Assembly (NCBI GenBank): GCA_965223985.1
Contig: OZ245030.1
Location: 3,906,001-3,970,000 of the forward strand
Length of the DNA: 64,000 nucleotides
Reading direction: 5' to 3'
Source of the DNA: JAPPKS01 sp963667895
GTDB lineage: Bacteria; Poribacteria; WGA-4E; PCPOR2b
Part shown: positions 35,247 through 45,330 of the stretch, piece after piece
Position numbering within the stretch: the stretch's first letter is position 1
How the letters are laid out: the number at the start of each line of letters is the position of its first letter
Notes under the pieces: generated by a model
The model's input: only the letters and a program-made list of their open reading frames with translations
What the model was told of the DNA's origin: nothing
Database searches by the model: none
Translations under genes and position numbers: made by a program

Positions 35247-36623
35247 ATGAGCAGGGATGATAAAACAATTCGTACGTTCAGAATCAAATTGTCAGCAATC
35301 CTGGTCCTCAAGAAAACCCTCGCTGCCGCAACCATATGGGGACTGCTGTGGGGCACGGCGGTCATCGTACTCCGTGCAACCATTGGGATGCCGCGTTTTG
35401 CACTACTGGGCGGTGGCATCGGTCTGATAATTGCGATAAGTGTTGCGGTTATTCTCGAGTGGCGTCAAATTCCGACTCGGAATGCCGCGAGAGCTAGTCT
35501 CGACAAATACAGTGGCGCCGGCGGGCTTGTGATGGCGGCGGAAACGGAGGATCTGGGCGACTGGCGCAATCAGATGCCGCAAATTCGCCGACCGCGATTT
35601 CGTTGGCGCGGCGGAGTTCCGTTGGCACGCTTTTCAGGGGCTGTCGTGTTCGTTTGCATTAGTTTCTTGATACCAGAACGTTTTGTGGAAATCTCTGGCG
35701 CACACCCCCTTGATGTTAGCAAAGAGGTCAACCAATTGGTGGATGGACTTGATACACTCAAGGAAGAAGAGATCATTGATATAGCCCAAGTGGAGACACT
35801 CGAAGAAAAACTAGATCAACTCCAAGCGGAGGCTTCGGGCGACGATCCAGTCAAGACTTGGGAAGCGTTGGACCATCTCACGGATATGCTCTCTCATGTA
35901 GCAACGGAGGCTGCCGAGGACGCCCTGACCGAAACAGAACGCTTGACCGAGGCGGAAACCTTGGCGGAAGGTTTAATGAACGAGGTGTCGGAGATGGATG
36001 CCGAGCTTTTAGCGGAGGCGATGACGACGTTATCTGGGTTACTTCTGAAGGCGGCTGAAGATAATGCGCTGCTTGCTGCACAACTTCCAAATCTGGAGGA
36101 CGATGTAGGCACGCTCACCATTGAAGAACTCAAAGAGATTGCTGCAGCATTGCGTTTATCCAAACGAGATATTATTGAACGGCTGGCGAAGCTTAATGCC
36201 GTTAATCTTATTGATCTGGAAACGTTGACAGCATGTGAGAAGCTTGGGCAGTGCGACAGCGCTGGACTTGCCGCATTTCTTGCTGAAAACTCAGAGCACA
36301 CGTCAGTATCCGCTTGTGTAGGTGCGTGGTGTCGAGGCGGTATCAACCGAGGTCCTGGACATGCACCCATGACCTGGAGCGACGGTACTGCGGAGGAGGG
36401 CGCGAAGTTCAAAACACAAATCCTTCCGCTGTCAGACATCGCATCTCTTCAAGACAGTGAACTCCTCGGTATTAGCTCTGCGGCTCCAGCGGTTGAGACA
36501 TCCAGCCTGCCACAGGGAACAGGGGGGCTAAACGGAGCACCGAGCGGTGGTGGTTCGTCCGTTTCCCAGACCGTTCTACCCCGTCACAAAGCGGCAGTTA
36601 AACGCTATTTTGAAAGACCCTAA
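35247..36623 (+). CDS. Membrane-anchored acidic coiled-coil protein of the MoxR/VWA module
   Basis: 458 residues. Two close membrane segments (about 27-70) and a third near 127-143 ('FSGAVVFVCISFLIPERF') are followed by a long acidic helical region (about 155-330, rich in Glu, Leu and Ala) and a Gly/Ser-rich end. The layout resembles DUF4175-type membrane proteins that accompany MoxR, DUF58 and VWA genes; I infer membership from position and topology rather than motif. ATG 35247 follows ACAGGAGATATTTC. Possibly a membrane partner for the ATPase encoded next. Confidence 0.6.
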   Translation: MSRDDKTIRTFRIKLSAILVLKKTLAAATIWGLLWGTAVIVLRATIGMPRFALLGGGIGLIIAISVAVILEWRQIPTRNAARASLDKYSGAGGLVMAAETEDLGDWRNQMPQIRRPRFRWRGGVPLARFSGAVVFVCISFLIPERFVEISGAHPLDVSKEVNQLVDGLDTLKEEEIIDIAQVETLEEKLDQLQAEASGDDPVKTWEALDHLTDMLSHVATEAAEDALTETERLTEAETLAEGLMNEVSEMDAELLAEAMTTLSGLLLKAAEDNALLAAQLPNLEDDVGTLTIEELKEIAAALRLSKRDIIERLAKLNAVNLIDLETLTACEKLGQCDSAGLAAFLAENSEHTSVSACVGAWCRGGINRGPGHAPMTWSDGTAEEGAKFKTQILPLSDIASLQDSELLGISSAAPAVETSSLPQGTGGLNGAPSGGGSSVSQTVLPRHKAAVKRYFERP

Positions 36624-36781
36624 CGTAAACCATCCCGTGCCGAAGAACTTGATTGCGCGAAAGAGTCGTCGCGGTCGAATTCTTGGCATCTAGTCAAACA
36701 TTATTTCCTTAACGCCCCAACAAGAGGCGATTAGCACTGAGTGTTCTGCTCCGTTTCGTCACCCTCCTCGTCGCTGAATGA

Positions 36782-37885
36782 ATGTGTTACACTGTGCTTG
36801 ATGCTTTCGCACTGAGATTTGTCAACTGTACCACTATGCAAAATAGCAAAAACTCAGCATCCCTTGTTCAACCTGAAGAACTCAGCCCCGCCGTTGAACT
36901 CACAACAAAGGTGCTTGCGGAGCTAGATCGAATCCTGCTCGGTCGGTCCGAGCTTCACCGCTTGCTACTCGCCGGCATCCTAAGTCAAGGACACATCCTG
37001 CTCGAAGGCGTGCCCGGCGTCGGCAAAACCGCACTTGTGAAGGCGTTAGGTCAACTTCTTAACCTCGAATTCAGCCGCGTGCAGTTTACGCCAGATCTGA
37101 TGCCGGGCGACATCGTCGGTACACATATCTTACAGCAAACCCCGGAAGGGAAGCGCGAGATGACGTTCCAAGCGGGACCTGTGTTTACGAACATCCTGCT
37201 TGCCGATGAGATTAACCGCGCCTCTCCGAAAACCCAATCCGCTTTGCTTGAGGCGATGCAGGAGCGTTCCGTCACTTTGCTTGGAAACACTCGCTCGCTG
37301 CCGAATCCTTTTTTCGTTCTCGCCTCTCAGAACCCCATCGAGCTGGAGGGAACCTATCCGCTTCCTGAAGCGCAGTTGGACCGATTTCTGTTCAAACTCA
37401 TCGTTCCTCACGCCGATATGGAAGTACTCGACGACATCATCTCAACGCGCCGCCGTGGGGAACCTCCTGTTCCCAGTTGGTCAATGAGTGCCGAGCAACT
37501 GCACCAGCTATTTGAAGTGATGGACAGGATTTTCTTGCCCAAGCCTGTTTCTCGTTACATATCGCGTTTGACCGCTTCGACCCATCCGAACTCGCCTGAA
37601 ACCACCGACGATGTTAAAAAATATGTCACTTACGCTGCGTCACCAAGAGCTGCGATAGCGATGGCAGAAGCAGCGCGGGCGTCAGCATTGCTTTCAGGTC
37701 GCCCGACTGTCGGATTCGAAGATGTGCAAGCCGTAGCCCCTTCCGTCCTGAATCATCGCGTGATTTTGAACTATCAAGCCCGCTTCGATGGTGTGCATGC
37801 CTTCTCAGTAGTGGATAGTCTTCTCAAGTCCCTTGACGAGACTGACCTGAATCTGCCTGACGACCTTGAGGTTCAGTCGGCGTGA
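36782..37885 (+). CDS. MoxR-family AAA+ ATPase
   Basis: About 350-367 residues. Walker A 'LLEGVPGVGKTALVKALG', Walker B 'NILLADEINRASPKTQSALL', sensor 'FFVLASQNPIELEGTYPLPE', then 'AQLDRFLFKLIVPH'. MoxR ATPases act as chaperones that load metal or fold VWA proteins, usually encoded beside DUF58 and VWA genes as here (51886 and 48313). The start may be ATG 36782 or the internal ATG at 36836; neither has a clear ribosome site. Confidence 0.95.
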   Translation: MCYTVLDAFALRFVNCTTMQNSKNSASLVQPEELSPAVELTTKVLAELDRILLGRSELHRLLLAGILSQGHILLEGVPGVGKTALVKALGQLLNLEFSRVQFTPDLMPGDIVGTHILQQTPEGKREMTFQAGPVFTNILLADEINRASPKTQSALLEAMQERSVTLLGNTRSLPNPFFVLASQNPIELEGTYPLPEAQLDRFLFKLIVPHADMEVLDDIISTRRRGEPPVPSWSMSAEQLHQLFEVMDRIFLPKPVSRYISRLTASTHPNSPETTDDVKKYVTYAASPRAAIAMAEAARASALLSGRPTVGFEDVQAVAPSVLNHRVILNYQARFDGVHAFSVVDSLLKSLDETDLNLPDDLEVQSA

Positions 37886-38206
37886 GTTTAAATCGAGGGA
37901 TTTGTGGGTGACTGAAGGATAGGAAAAGTGAAACGCTGGCAGGATTCGCCCGTGAGAGCGTGCGTAATGAACCGCCGGAGTCTGTAAGACAGGCGCTGTA
38001 ATTTTTTCCGCCATGAGAAATGTGTGTTATATTGTTTTTGTGCAAAATTACGGACACAAATTTGAACGTAAAAAATCTGGTGAGTTGATGTTTCGAACTC
38101 CTGAGATACGATAGATTAAATAAATATCAAGCATTTAATGAAGACCGAGCTATGAATCACAATGAATCACGATTGTGAGAACTGACATGTAATGAGGCTA
38201 CAAACG
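37886..38206. other. Intergenic region without recognised gene
   Basis: About 320 bases between the MoxR and exported-protein genes. Short frames are present (for example codons reading LKDRKSETLAGFARESVRNE on the plus strand) but lack a start and ribosome site. No clear promoter or terminator. Confidence 0.4.
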
Positions 38207-40321
38207 ATGAAACGTACCGCACCTTGTTCCATCCTGTTTCTCGCCGCCGTGTGGCTGTGCTACACCGTATCAATTGCATTCGCGCGGACAGACTTTGACG
38301 ATATCAAAATTGCACCGGAACTCATTCCAAGTGGCAGTAGTTTCCACGGATATGCGGAATACAGGATTGCTGTGTCAAATCTATCGCCTGACGCGACGCA
38401 TCAGGTGACATTGACGCTGCCGAAATCAAATTACGGTATTTCTGGTAATCGAATCCGATGGATCACCCGCTCAGTCGTTGTTGGTCCCTCCGCCACGGTC
38501 CACGTTACCTTGCTTCAGCCATCAGTAAATCTGGATGGACGCGGTTTGGGCGTCTCCATCGATGGCGATGTTCAAGATGAAGCAGTTCCGTTGGCAATCG
38601 CAGATCACGGTCAGCATGAAAGGATATCCACGAGCACAAGTGGACTGGGCATGGGGCGTGTGACAATAACTTCCTCCTCAAAAGTTAGAATTCTGATAAG
38701 TCGCAACGTGGACACAACGGATTTGCACGTCCACGCGGGCAAACTACTCAGTTCTTCGCCGTCAGGTAGTGGCATCTCTCCGTCAGGTGGCAGCTCTCAT
38801 CCGTACGCACCATCAAGCAGAAGCCCCTCTTATGAAACCATCGATCTTGGATTGCCTGTCTCAGCGTGGAGTAGAAATTGGCTCGGTTACTCACGATACG
38901 ACGGTGTCATCGTCACAGGTGATGATGTCCGAAAGATGCCGCCGGATGTTCAGTCGGCGGTGTGGCGTTACGTAGAATGCGGCGGTGCTCTGCTTGTGTT
39001 GGGGGGGCGAGAACTTCCCGATAGCTGGGGGTTGAAGGTTGGCGCCGATACTGCCGGGCTCGCCAACTACGATGTCGATTTCGGTCAGTGCCTCGTGAGC
39101 GCTGAGATGGATACGAAGCGCTTAACGCCGGATCAGTGGTCTGAGATTGTGTTTTCGTGGGTGAAGACAGCAAGTTCAGTGAGAATCGGACGTTCGGTTG
39201 AGGCTGCTAATACGATGTTTCCGGTGGTGGAAGGTCTAGGGGTTCCTGTGCGCGGCATGTTCCTTTTGATGCTCCTCTTTGCAGTGGCTATCGGTCCCGT
39301 GAACCTCATTGCTCTTTCGCGCAAAAAGCGGCGTATCTGGATGCTTTGGACGACGCCGGTCATTTCGCTCATCACTTGTCTCGCTGTGTTCGGGTACGCG
39401 ACGTTCGCCGAAGGATGGACGCGACACGCCCGGATTGAAGGACTGACAATTCTCAACGAAAAGACTCACCGCGCCACGACGATTGGCTGGACGGCGTTCT
39501 ATTCGTCTCTCACTCCGGGCGATGGATTGCACTTCGACTATGAGACGGAGCTGACACCTCAAATTGCTTCGACTCCGCTTACAGGGACGCCTCGGACGGT
39601 CGACTGGACGCACGATCAACACCTGGCAAGCGGCTGGGCGACGGCGCGCGTTCCGGCGCATTTCATGCTGCGCAAGAGCGAAGTGAGACGTGAGCGCGTC
39701 ACGGTTAGACGCGGATTAAATAATCGTCTGAGTGTTGTCAATGGGCTAGGGGCTGATATAAGGCATTTCTGGTTGGCGGACAAAGACGGGGCAGTCTATT
39801 CCGGGGTGGACATTCCCGCAGGCGCGGAAGCGGAACTAAGTTCACGTACGGATTTGCGTCTAGGTAGTCCGGCTGAGGCTGATGAGACATTTAAGTTCGA
39901 GCTATGGGATCCATCTATCAATACGGTTTTGGATACGGGGAACATTTCACCGATGCTAAGAGATGAGATGAAATTGCGTGGCGCGTTACTCTCCGATGAT
40001 GTTTCGGTTTCCGTGCAAAAGCACGGGCTTGAGTGGGAGATAACGGATGAAATTTGGGATCGCATGTACACGATTAAAGCTGACAAAACTAATGGAGCAC
40101 TCAGAATCCATAGCCAGGTGGCACCGAACTTGCGCGGGATATTTGCCTCTGAAGATTGGATCCAAAATATCGAACATCTTAAGAAGGCTCCTGAGAACTA
40201 TCTCCGCCCCGGCTGTTATATCGCGACATTATCGTCCGCCCCGTTTATTGAGGAAGGTCTTCGGAAGACGACGGAAAAAAGATATAGCTCTGTCGTTTAT
40301 GGCATCTTGAATGAGGAATGA
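38207..40321 (+). CDS. Exported, membrane-anchored protein of the MoxR/ABC module
   Basis: 704 residues from ATG 38207 (GAGG site; ATG 38192 also in frame). The signal peptide is 'SILFLAAVWLCYTVSIAFA', then an N-terminal beta-rich domain and a flavodoxin/GATase-like stretch 'DGVIVTGDDVRKMPPDVQSA', 'YVECGGALLVLGGRELPDSW'. Two membrane segments follow (about 345-405, 'MFLLMLLFAVAIGPVNLIAL' and 'TTPVISLITCLAVFGYATFA'), then a long C-terminal beta-rich domain facing the periplasm. Similar proteins sit beside ABC-2 transporters of the gliding/VWA type. I cannot name a family or activity. Confidence 0.65.
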   Translation: MKRTAPCSILFLAAVWLCYTVSIAFARTDFDDIKIAPELIPSGSSFHGYAEYRIAVSNLSPDATHQVTLTLPKSNYGISGNRIRWITRSVVVGPSATVHVTLLQPSVNLDGRGLGVSIDGDVQDEAVPLAIADHGQHERISTSTSGLGMGRVTITSSSKVRILISRNVDTTDLHVHAGKLLSSSPSGSGISPSGGSSHPYAPSSRSPSYETIDLGLPVSAWSRNWLGYSRYDGVIVTGDDVRKMPPDVQSAVWRYVECGGALLVLGGRELPDSWGLKVGADTAGLANYDVDFGQCLVSAEMDTKRLTPDQWSEIVFSWVKTASSVRIGRSVEAANTMFPVVEGLGVPVRGMFLLMLLFAVAIGPVNLIALSRKKRRIWMLWTTPVISLITCLAVFGYATFAEGWTRHARIEGLTILNEKTHRATTIGWTAFYSSLTPGDGLHFDYETELTPQIASTPLTGTPRTVDWTHDQHLASGWATARVPAHFMLRKSEVRRERVTVRRGLNNRLSVVNGLGADIRHFWLADKDGAVYSGVDIPAGAEAELSSRTDLRLGSPAEADETFKFELWDPSINTVLDTGNISPMLRDEMKLRGALLSDDVSVSVQKHGLEWEITDEIWDRMYTIKADKTNGALRIHSQVAPNLRGIFASEDWIQNIEHLKKAPENYLRPGCYIATLSSAPFIEEGLRKTTEKRYSSVVYGILNEE

Positions 40322-40509
40322 ACCTCGATTCAAAGTGATAATCGAGCACAAAACAACCTAGTTTCCGGCAATGACTCCCCTGTTCTGCACCATTATTTGA
40401 CATAGATGCTTGAATTATGAATGTCAATCTGGACACTGGGGCAAGACTTGTTCGGACAACGCCCGACGAGAGGAGTCACAGACTATCTTTAACCCAAGAG
40501 AGTGTGCTG

Positions 40510-41439
40510 ATGCAAGTTAACATCGTTCACATCAAAAAATACTTTGGCGCAACGCGTGCGGTTGACGACATCTCATTTACTTTTTCATCGGGAGAAATCG
40601 TCGGCTTTGTCGGCCCCAATGGCGCCGGCAAAACCACGACCTTGAGAATCCTAGCGACGCTTGACGAACCGACAAGCGGCGACGCCACGATTGATGGTAT
40701 CTCGATAGTAGAGGCGCCGGAGAATGCCCGTCGGCTGATTGGATATGTGCCGGACGCCCTTCCCACGCACCGGGATATCTCTGTGCATGACTATTTGGAC
40801 TTTTTCGCTCGTGCCTACGGGCTAGCCGGAACACAGCGCAAACAGGTGGTCGAGAGTATCGAAGGCTTTACCAACCTCACGGGTATTCGAGAAAAAACGC
40901 TCTACGCACTCTCTAAGGGGATGAAACAGCGAGTCAGCCTGGCACGCGCACTCGTACATGACCCGGCGGTATTGTTAATGGATGAGCCAGCAGCTGGGCT
41001 CGATCCACGAGCTCGGGTCGAACTGAGGGAACTCTTGAGGGTCCTTTCCGGACAGGGAAAAGCCATCCTGATTAGCTCGCACATCCTGACCGAACTCTCG
41101 GAGATTTGCGATGGTGCCGTCATAATTGAACAGGGAAAGATTGTCGCATCTGGAAACTTACAAGAGATTGATAGTCCGGGCGCAGAGCAGTGCACCGTTG
41201 TCATTCGGTCTCTCAATCGGCAAGACGATTTGTATAAGGCGATGCTCCTAATGCCGAGCGTAACGACGGTCAATCGGTTGGGCGATGAGATTGAGGCGAA
41301 GATATCCGGCTCTCAAGACACCTGCAGCGAACTTCTCGAAAACCTAGTTCAAAGCGGATACCGCATCGTTGAGTTCAAACAACGGGGCAGTGATTTGGAA
41401 TCGGTATTCATGAACGTAACAAAAGGGGAAGTGCAATGA
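40510..41439 (+). CDS. ABC transporter ATP-binding protein (ABC-2 type)
   Basis: 309 residues from ATG 40510; the frame opens at 40417 but the domain starts at 'MQVNIVHIKKYFGATRAVDD'. Walker A 'GFVGPNGAGKTTTLRILA', signature 'ALSKGMKQRVSLARALVHDP' (S-K-G-M instead of S-G-G-Q, common in this subfamily), Walker B 'AVLLMDEPAAGLDPRARVEL', H-loop 'AILISSHILTEL'. The C-terminal extension resembles exporter ATPases of the CcmA/GldA type. It overlaps the permease gene by four bases (ATGA). Confidence 0.95.
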   Translation: MQVNIVHIKKYFGATRAVDDISFTFSSGEIVGFVGPNGAGKTTTLRILATLDEPTSGDATIDGISIVEAPENARRLIGYVPDALPTHRDISVHDYLDFFARAYGLAGTQRKQVVESIEGFTNLTGIREKTLYALSKGMKQRVSLARALVHDPAVLLMDEPAAGLDPRARVELRELLRVLSGQGKAILISSHILTELSEICDGAVIIEQGKIVASGNLQEIDSPGAEQCTVVIRSLNRQDDLYKAMLLMPSVTTVNRLGDEIEAKISGSQDTCSELLENLVQSGYRIVEFKQRGSDLESVFMNVTKGEVQ

Positions 41440-42962
41440 ACTTCGCCATCAACCTTCTTGAAAAATTCAGCGACACGCTCAATCCTATCGTTGTCAAAGA
41501 ATTGCGACAAGCAGTTCAAGGCAGATTCTTTAGCGCAATATTGATGGTTTTTCTCGGAGTGCTTCTGCTAACCATGGGACTATTCCTAACAAGTCAAACG
41601 GTTACCCAGTCGTTCGATGCTGGGCGCAACATGTTTAGCGTTCTGCTTGGAATTTTGCTAGGGGCATGCTTGCTGTTCGTACCGGCGTATACCGGCATCC
41701 GGTTGGCGAGCGAGCGATCAGACGCCAATGTAGACCTGCTGTTCATCACGACCCTCCGACCGCGATCCATTATCTGGGGCAAATTCCTCGCCGCACTTGT
41801 ACTCACCGTCCTCCTCTACAGTGCTTGTCTGCCATTTATGACGTTTACTTACCTATTGCGGGGTGTTGACTTACCATCCATATTTGTGCTGATGGCATTC
41901 ACTTTCATTCTGGCAGCAGTGGGCATCCAGTGTGCTATCGTCCTCGGCTGTATTCCTGCCAATCGGGTCTTCAGGCTGATTCTCGGCGTGGCTTGGTTAG
42001 TTTTTCTTGTGGTTACGGTTATTCCTGCGTTTATCGCGCTGATGATTTTTCCTGGTGCACTTTTTAGCTCCGGCATAGGGAGTCAGATCGGTTCTTGGGA
42101 ATTCTGGCGAGGTGCCTTAAGTGTGTTGTTCAGCGGGTTGGCACTGATAAGCCTCCTTGGTCTATTAGCGATTGCGCTCATTAGCCCGTTATCCGCCAAT
42201 CGGGCACTGCCGCTGCGTATTTTCGTGACCGGAGTTTGGCTCTTGACCGGGGTTGGCGTAGCCATCTGGAGTATTGCTATTAATAATTCTAACCCGGTAG
42301 CGGGGTGGGGATCGCTACATGTCCATCTGTATTCCATCGGTTTGTTCATCGCCGTGAGCGAAAGAGAGCGTTTGGGACAGCGAGTGCGTCAAAGCATTCC
42401 GCGCAGACGATGGCTTCGCCTGCTGGCATTTCTCTTTTACAGCGGTGCTGCCGGCGGCGTAGTGTGGTCATCTTTAATGATACTTCTGACTTTATCCTCT
42501 ATTGTGGTGTGGGGCATTCTTTTCCCGCACATGTGGAGTGGCGGAGCTACTTTCAATGATTCTCTGGGAGTAATGATTGTTATGGGGCTGTACGCATTCA
42601 GTTATCCATTGGGCGCTTCGCTCATTAGAAGACGCTTCTTAGCGAACCGAGTCGCCGGAGGCTATACTTGGGTGATAGCAATTGTTCTTTTGGGTTTTAC
42701 AACCATGATAATACCGCTCATCCTCTTTTTTGTCTCCGGAACTTGGGAAAGAGAATGGCTAATCGGTAGCCCCGTTGGTGTTACATTTGCGTTTAATGGG
42801 ACGGATCTTCACGTGCTTGTGTTCAACAGTTTGAAAATAGCGAGCGTCTGTGCGGTGTTGGTCGGTGTTCTGAGCGTTCCGTGGTTTTTCAGGCAAATCC
42901 GCAACTTTCAGCCGCCAAAGCAAAACCCCGCAACTGAGACCCAAACGAATGAGCCAAGTTGA
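41436..42962 (+). CDS. ABC-2 type transporter permease
   Basis: 508 residues with about twelve hydrophobic segments. It starts 'NPIVVKELRQAVQGRFF', the 'KELR' amphipathic N-terminus typical of ABC-2 permeases. 'GIRLASERSDANVDLLFITT' and 'LRPRSIIWGKFLAALVLTVL' match the family region after the first helices. The C-terminus is soluble and Gln/Pro-rich. Translationally coupled to the ATPase. Cargo unknown; likely works with the MoxR/VWA proteins. Confidence 0.9.
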   Translation: MNFAINLLEKFSDTLNPIVVKELRQAVQGRFFSAILMVFLGVLLLTMGLFLTSQTVTQSFDAGRNMFSVLLGILLGACLLFVPAYTGIRLASERSDANVDLLFITTLRPRSIIWGKFLAALVLTVLLYSACLPFMTFTYLLRGVDLPSIFVLMAFTFILAAVGIQCAIVLGCIPANRVFRLILGVAWLVFLVVTVIPAFIALMIFPGALFSSGIGSQIGSWEFWRGALSVLFSGLALISLLGLLAIALISPLSANRALPLRIFVTGVWLLTGVGVAIWSIAINNSNPVAGWGSLHVHLYSIGLFIAVSERERLGQRVRQSIPRRRWLRLLAFLFYSGAAGGVVWSSLMILLTLSSIVVWGILFPHMWSGGATFNDSLGVMIVMGLYAFSYPLGASLIRRRFLANRVAGGYTWVIAIVLLGFTTMIIPLILFFVSGTWEREWLIGSPVGVTFAFNGTDLHVLVFNSLKIASVCAVLVGVLSVPWFFRQIRNFQPPKQNPATETQTNEPS

Positions 42963-43148
42963 GTCCACATCTCAAGCTCGGCTTGATAGGGTTCAATTCG
43001 CCGCGTAATTTCGCCGTCAACTTAATTGCACTTACCACTGATGTTCGAGACGAGTTCAGCATTTTCACGAAGAAATGGTTAACCTACTCGATAATTGATA
43101 ATTTGCACGCTGTCATCCCAATAGGAGATGAAAATTGGAGGTCAACAA

Positions 43149-43829
43149 ATGCTAACCAAAAATTTCTTTTTCCATGTACTGATGTTTGTGTTAATGACTT
43201 GGCTCTGGACAGGGTGTGCGGCTAAAGTCATGGATAACTCTCAACTCCAGTATCTCGCTCCCGAATTCACAGACAATTCGCTGTCTGAACACGGTCTGAG
43301 CCTCCTACCTATCGTCGCAGGTCATGGGCAAGAGGGGTTGCGCCGACCCCTAGGGGCAAAACTTGATTCCAATTTGACCAATCAATTGCCTGATGGAAGA
43401 TTCATAGAGACAATTCAAACGCTTGATCTGATTAACGAAGCTAATTTGACGGAAGCCTACGCGCAGATGATCAATGATTATGCCGGAGCTGCAATTCTCA
43501 ACAAGAAAACACTTCGCCAGATTGGCGAGGCGACGGGTATCCGTTACCTCTTGCATGTGAAACTCTTGGATCAATCTCATACGGAAACAGTTGGGCCCGC
43601 TCTTTTGTCCGACGACATTATCAACCGACAAATTAAGAACGTAAGTATATTCGGACAGGTATGGGATTGTCACCTCGGCGATGTTGTGTGGGAAGGAACA
43701 GGAGATGTCGCAGTGCAAACTGAGGTTGAAGTCCAATACATAAAGCATTCTATTGAGGATTTGGTCAATATAGCAGCGCGATCCTTTCTAAATAACCTGC
43801 CCGGGATCAACATTCCAAAGGCAAAATAG
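43149..43829 (+). CDS. Putative lipoprotein, function unknown
   Basis: 226 residues from ATG 43149 with GGAGG seven bases upstream (the frame opens at 43128). The N-terminus 'FFFHVLMFVLMTWLWTGCAA' looks like a lipoprotein signal with T-G-C; the residue at -3 is Trp, a weak lipobox. A domain follows with 'GIRYLLHVKLLDQSHTETVG', 'FGQVWDCHLGDVVWEGTGDV' and 'IEDLVNIAARSFLNNLPG', faintly like CsgG/lipoprotein assembly domains, but I would not assign it. First gene of the block that separates the ABC permease from the VWA gene. Confidence 0.6.
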   Translation: MLTKNFFFHVLMFVLMTWLWTGCAAKVMDNSQLQYLAPEFTDNSLSEHGLSLLPIVAGHGQEGLRRPLGAKLDSNLTNQLPDGRFIETIQTLDLINEANLTEAYAQMINDYAGAAILNKKTLRQIGEATGIRYLLHVKLLDQSHTETVGPALLSDDIINRQIKNVSIFGQVWDCHLGDVVWEGTGDVAVQTEVEVQYIKHSIEDLVNIAARSFLNNLPGINIPKAK

Positions 43830-43866
43830 AATTGCGTTAGAGACTACAAAAAGCGGATCTTCGCCG

Positions 43867-43911
43867 TGAGGTTTGTCAATAGGAATATCTATGATAGTCC
43901 GCCAAACCTCA
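43867..43911 (+). terminator. Hairpin after the putative lipoprotein gene
   Basis: TGAGGTTTG (43867-43875) pairs with CAAACCTCA (43903-43911) across a 27-base loop, 38 bases after the stop. An AT-rich ATATTT follows, but there is no real T-run. Weak terminator candidate. Confidence 0.3.
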
Positions 43912-44010
43912 TATTTACACCGCTAGAATTGAGAACTGTACCGTGGTGGTAGAAACCGGTGGACGATTCTTCCCCTAACACAAACTCTTTCAATATCTGG
44001 AGGCAACACT

Positions 44011-45258
44011 GTGAAAACAATTATCAACATCTCATCTACTTGGATTCTGCTTCTAACCTTATTCGCTCCGGGAATCGGCGCCGAACCCACTGTCAACGTT
44101 GCAATACTCGGTGCATTCGATGAGGAAATCAGACTCCTAGAAGCAAAACTTCCAAACCCAAAGACACATACAATCGAAAAACTGCGATTCGTAACAGGCT
44201 TTCTCAACGACCAAAATGTTGTTATTGCAAGCACAGGTATTGGGAAAGTCAATGCAGCGATGACAACGACTCTCGCCATTGAGCATTTTCGCCCCAATCA
44301 AGTTATCTTCACAGGAGTCGCAGGCGGACTCAACCCAGACCTGCATCTCGGAGATATTGTCATCGCACTGCGCACAGCCCAACACGACTTGGGTAAATTG
44401 GCGTCCGCAGATATTGAAAATTTCGGCGTCAGGAACCCAATAACTGGAAAGCGAAATCCTGTGTTCTTCCCAGCCGACCCAAGGCTGTTACAAATCGCGG
44501 AGAGCACTCAGGAGAGCCTTGAACTGAGCCCATTCGATACTCCCGATGGTCTGCGTCACCCGCGAATCGTCACAGGAACAGTCGTGACTGGTGACATTTT
44601 TGTCGCATTTGATCCCAAAAGAACAGCCTTGCACGAAAATCTCGGCGCGGACGCCGTAGAAATGGAAGGGGCGTCCGTGGCGCAGATTTGCTGGCAGCAA
44701 AATATTCCCTGCTTGGTCATACGCAGTCTCAGCGACAATGCCGGTTCAAATGCGTCAGAAGATTTTAAAAAATACTACAAGATAGCGGCTCGTAACTCCG
44801 CGGCGCTCGTGACCCAGATTGTCGACCAACTTAATTCTTCCGAATCGCTTCCGTGGGAATCCGCACAGGCTGGCAAACTTACCGCAAATGAACAGAGATT
44901 CCAAGAGACGCTCTCGGACGTAACGTTAATTGGTCATTTCACAGTCGCCGGACAAGAGGACCAGCGCGCCCTTCATGAAGAAAAATACACTATCGAAAAA
45001 GTCTCCAAAATGAACGGCGATCGCTGGCTATTTTCTACACGAGTCGAATACGGTGGGAGAGACGTAACAGTGCCACTGCCTCTCGAAGTCAAATGGGCGG
45101 ATGACACACCTATCATCACACTCACCGATATGGAATTGCCGCAGCTAGGAACTTACACAGCAAGGGTGTTATTCTATCGAGGTCAATACGCCGGCACCTG
45201 GAGCAGCGAAAAACACAGCGGACATCTCTTCGGCAAAATTATAAATAACGCTGATTAG
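44011..45258 (+). CDS. Exported MTA/SAH-nucleosidase-like protein with extra C-terminal domain
   Basis: 415 residues from GTG 44011 (GGAGG site). The signal peptide is 'WILLLTLFAPGIGA', then a nucleoside-phosphorylase fold: 'NVAILGAFDEEIRLLEAKL', 'VVIASTGIGKVNAAMTTTLA', 'VIFTGVAGGLNPDLHLGDIV', 'DAVEMEGASVAQICWQQ' (ribose-binding Glu) and 'VIRSLSDNAGSNA' (catalytic Asp). Cytosolic MTAN cleaves methylthioadenosine and S-adenosylhomocysteine; export is unusual. Residues about 290-415 form an additional domain ('DVTLIGHFTVAGQEDQ', 'KHSGHLFGKI') of unknown type. Intact. It may scavenge nucleosides outside the cytoplasm. Confidence 0.85.
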   Translation: MKTIINISSTWILLLTLFAPGIGAEPTVNVAILGAFDEEIRLLEAKLPNPKTHTIEKLRFVTGFLNDQNVVIASTGIGKVNAAMTTTLAIEHFRPNQVIFTGVAGGLNPDLHLGDIVIALRTAQHDLGKLASADIENFGVRNPITGKRNPVFFPADPRLLQIAESTQESLELSPFDTPDGLRHPRIVTGTVVTGDIFVAFDPKRTALHENLGADAVEMEGASVAQICWQQNIPCLVIRSLSDNAGSNASEDFKKYYKIAARNSAALVTQIVDQLNSSESLPWESAQAGKLTANEQRFQETLSDVTLIGHFTVAGQEDQRALHEEKYTIEKVSKMNGDRWLFSTRVEYGGRDVTVPLPLEVKWADDTPIITLTDMELPQLGTYTARVLFYRGQYAGTWSSEKHSGHLFGKIINNAD

Positions 45259-45330
45259 AAGCGGATTCAGCGGTAACTTGCTATTTTTGCTTGATTCGAA
45301 ACGTTTGCAAAATTTAGGAGGAATTAGAGA

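Noticed and set aside
42959..43225. An 88-residue gene overlapping the ABC permease end
   Set aside because: TTG start without ribosome site, and it overlaps the well-supported lipoprotein gene at 43149.
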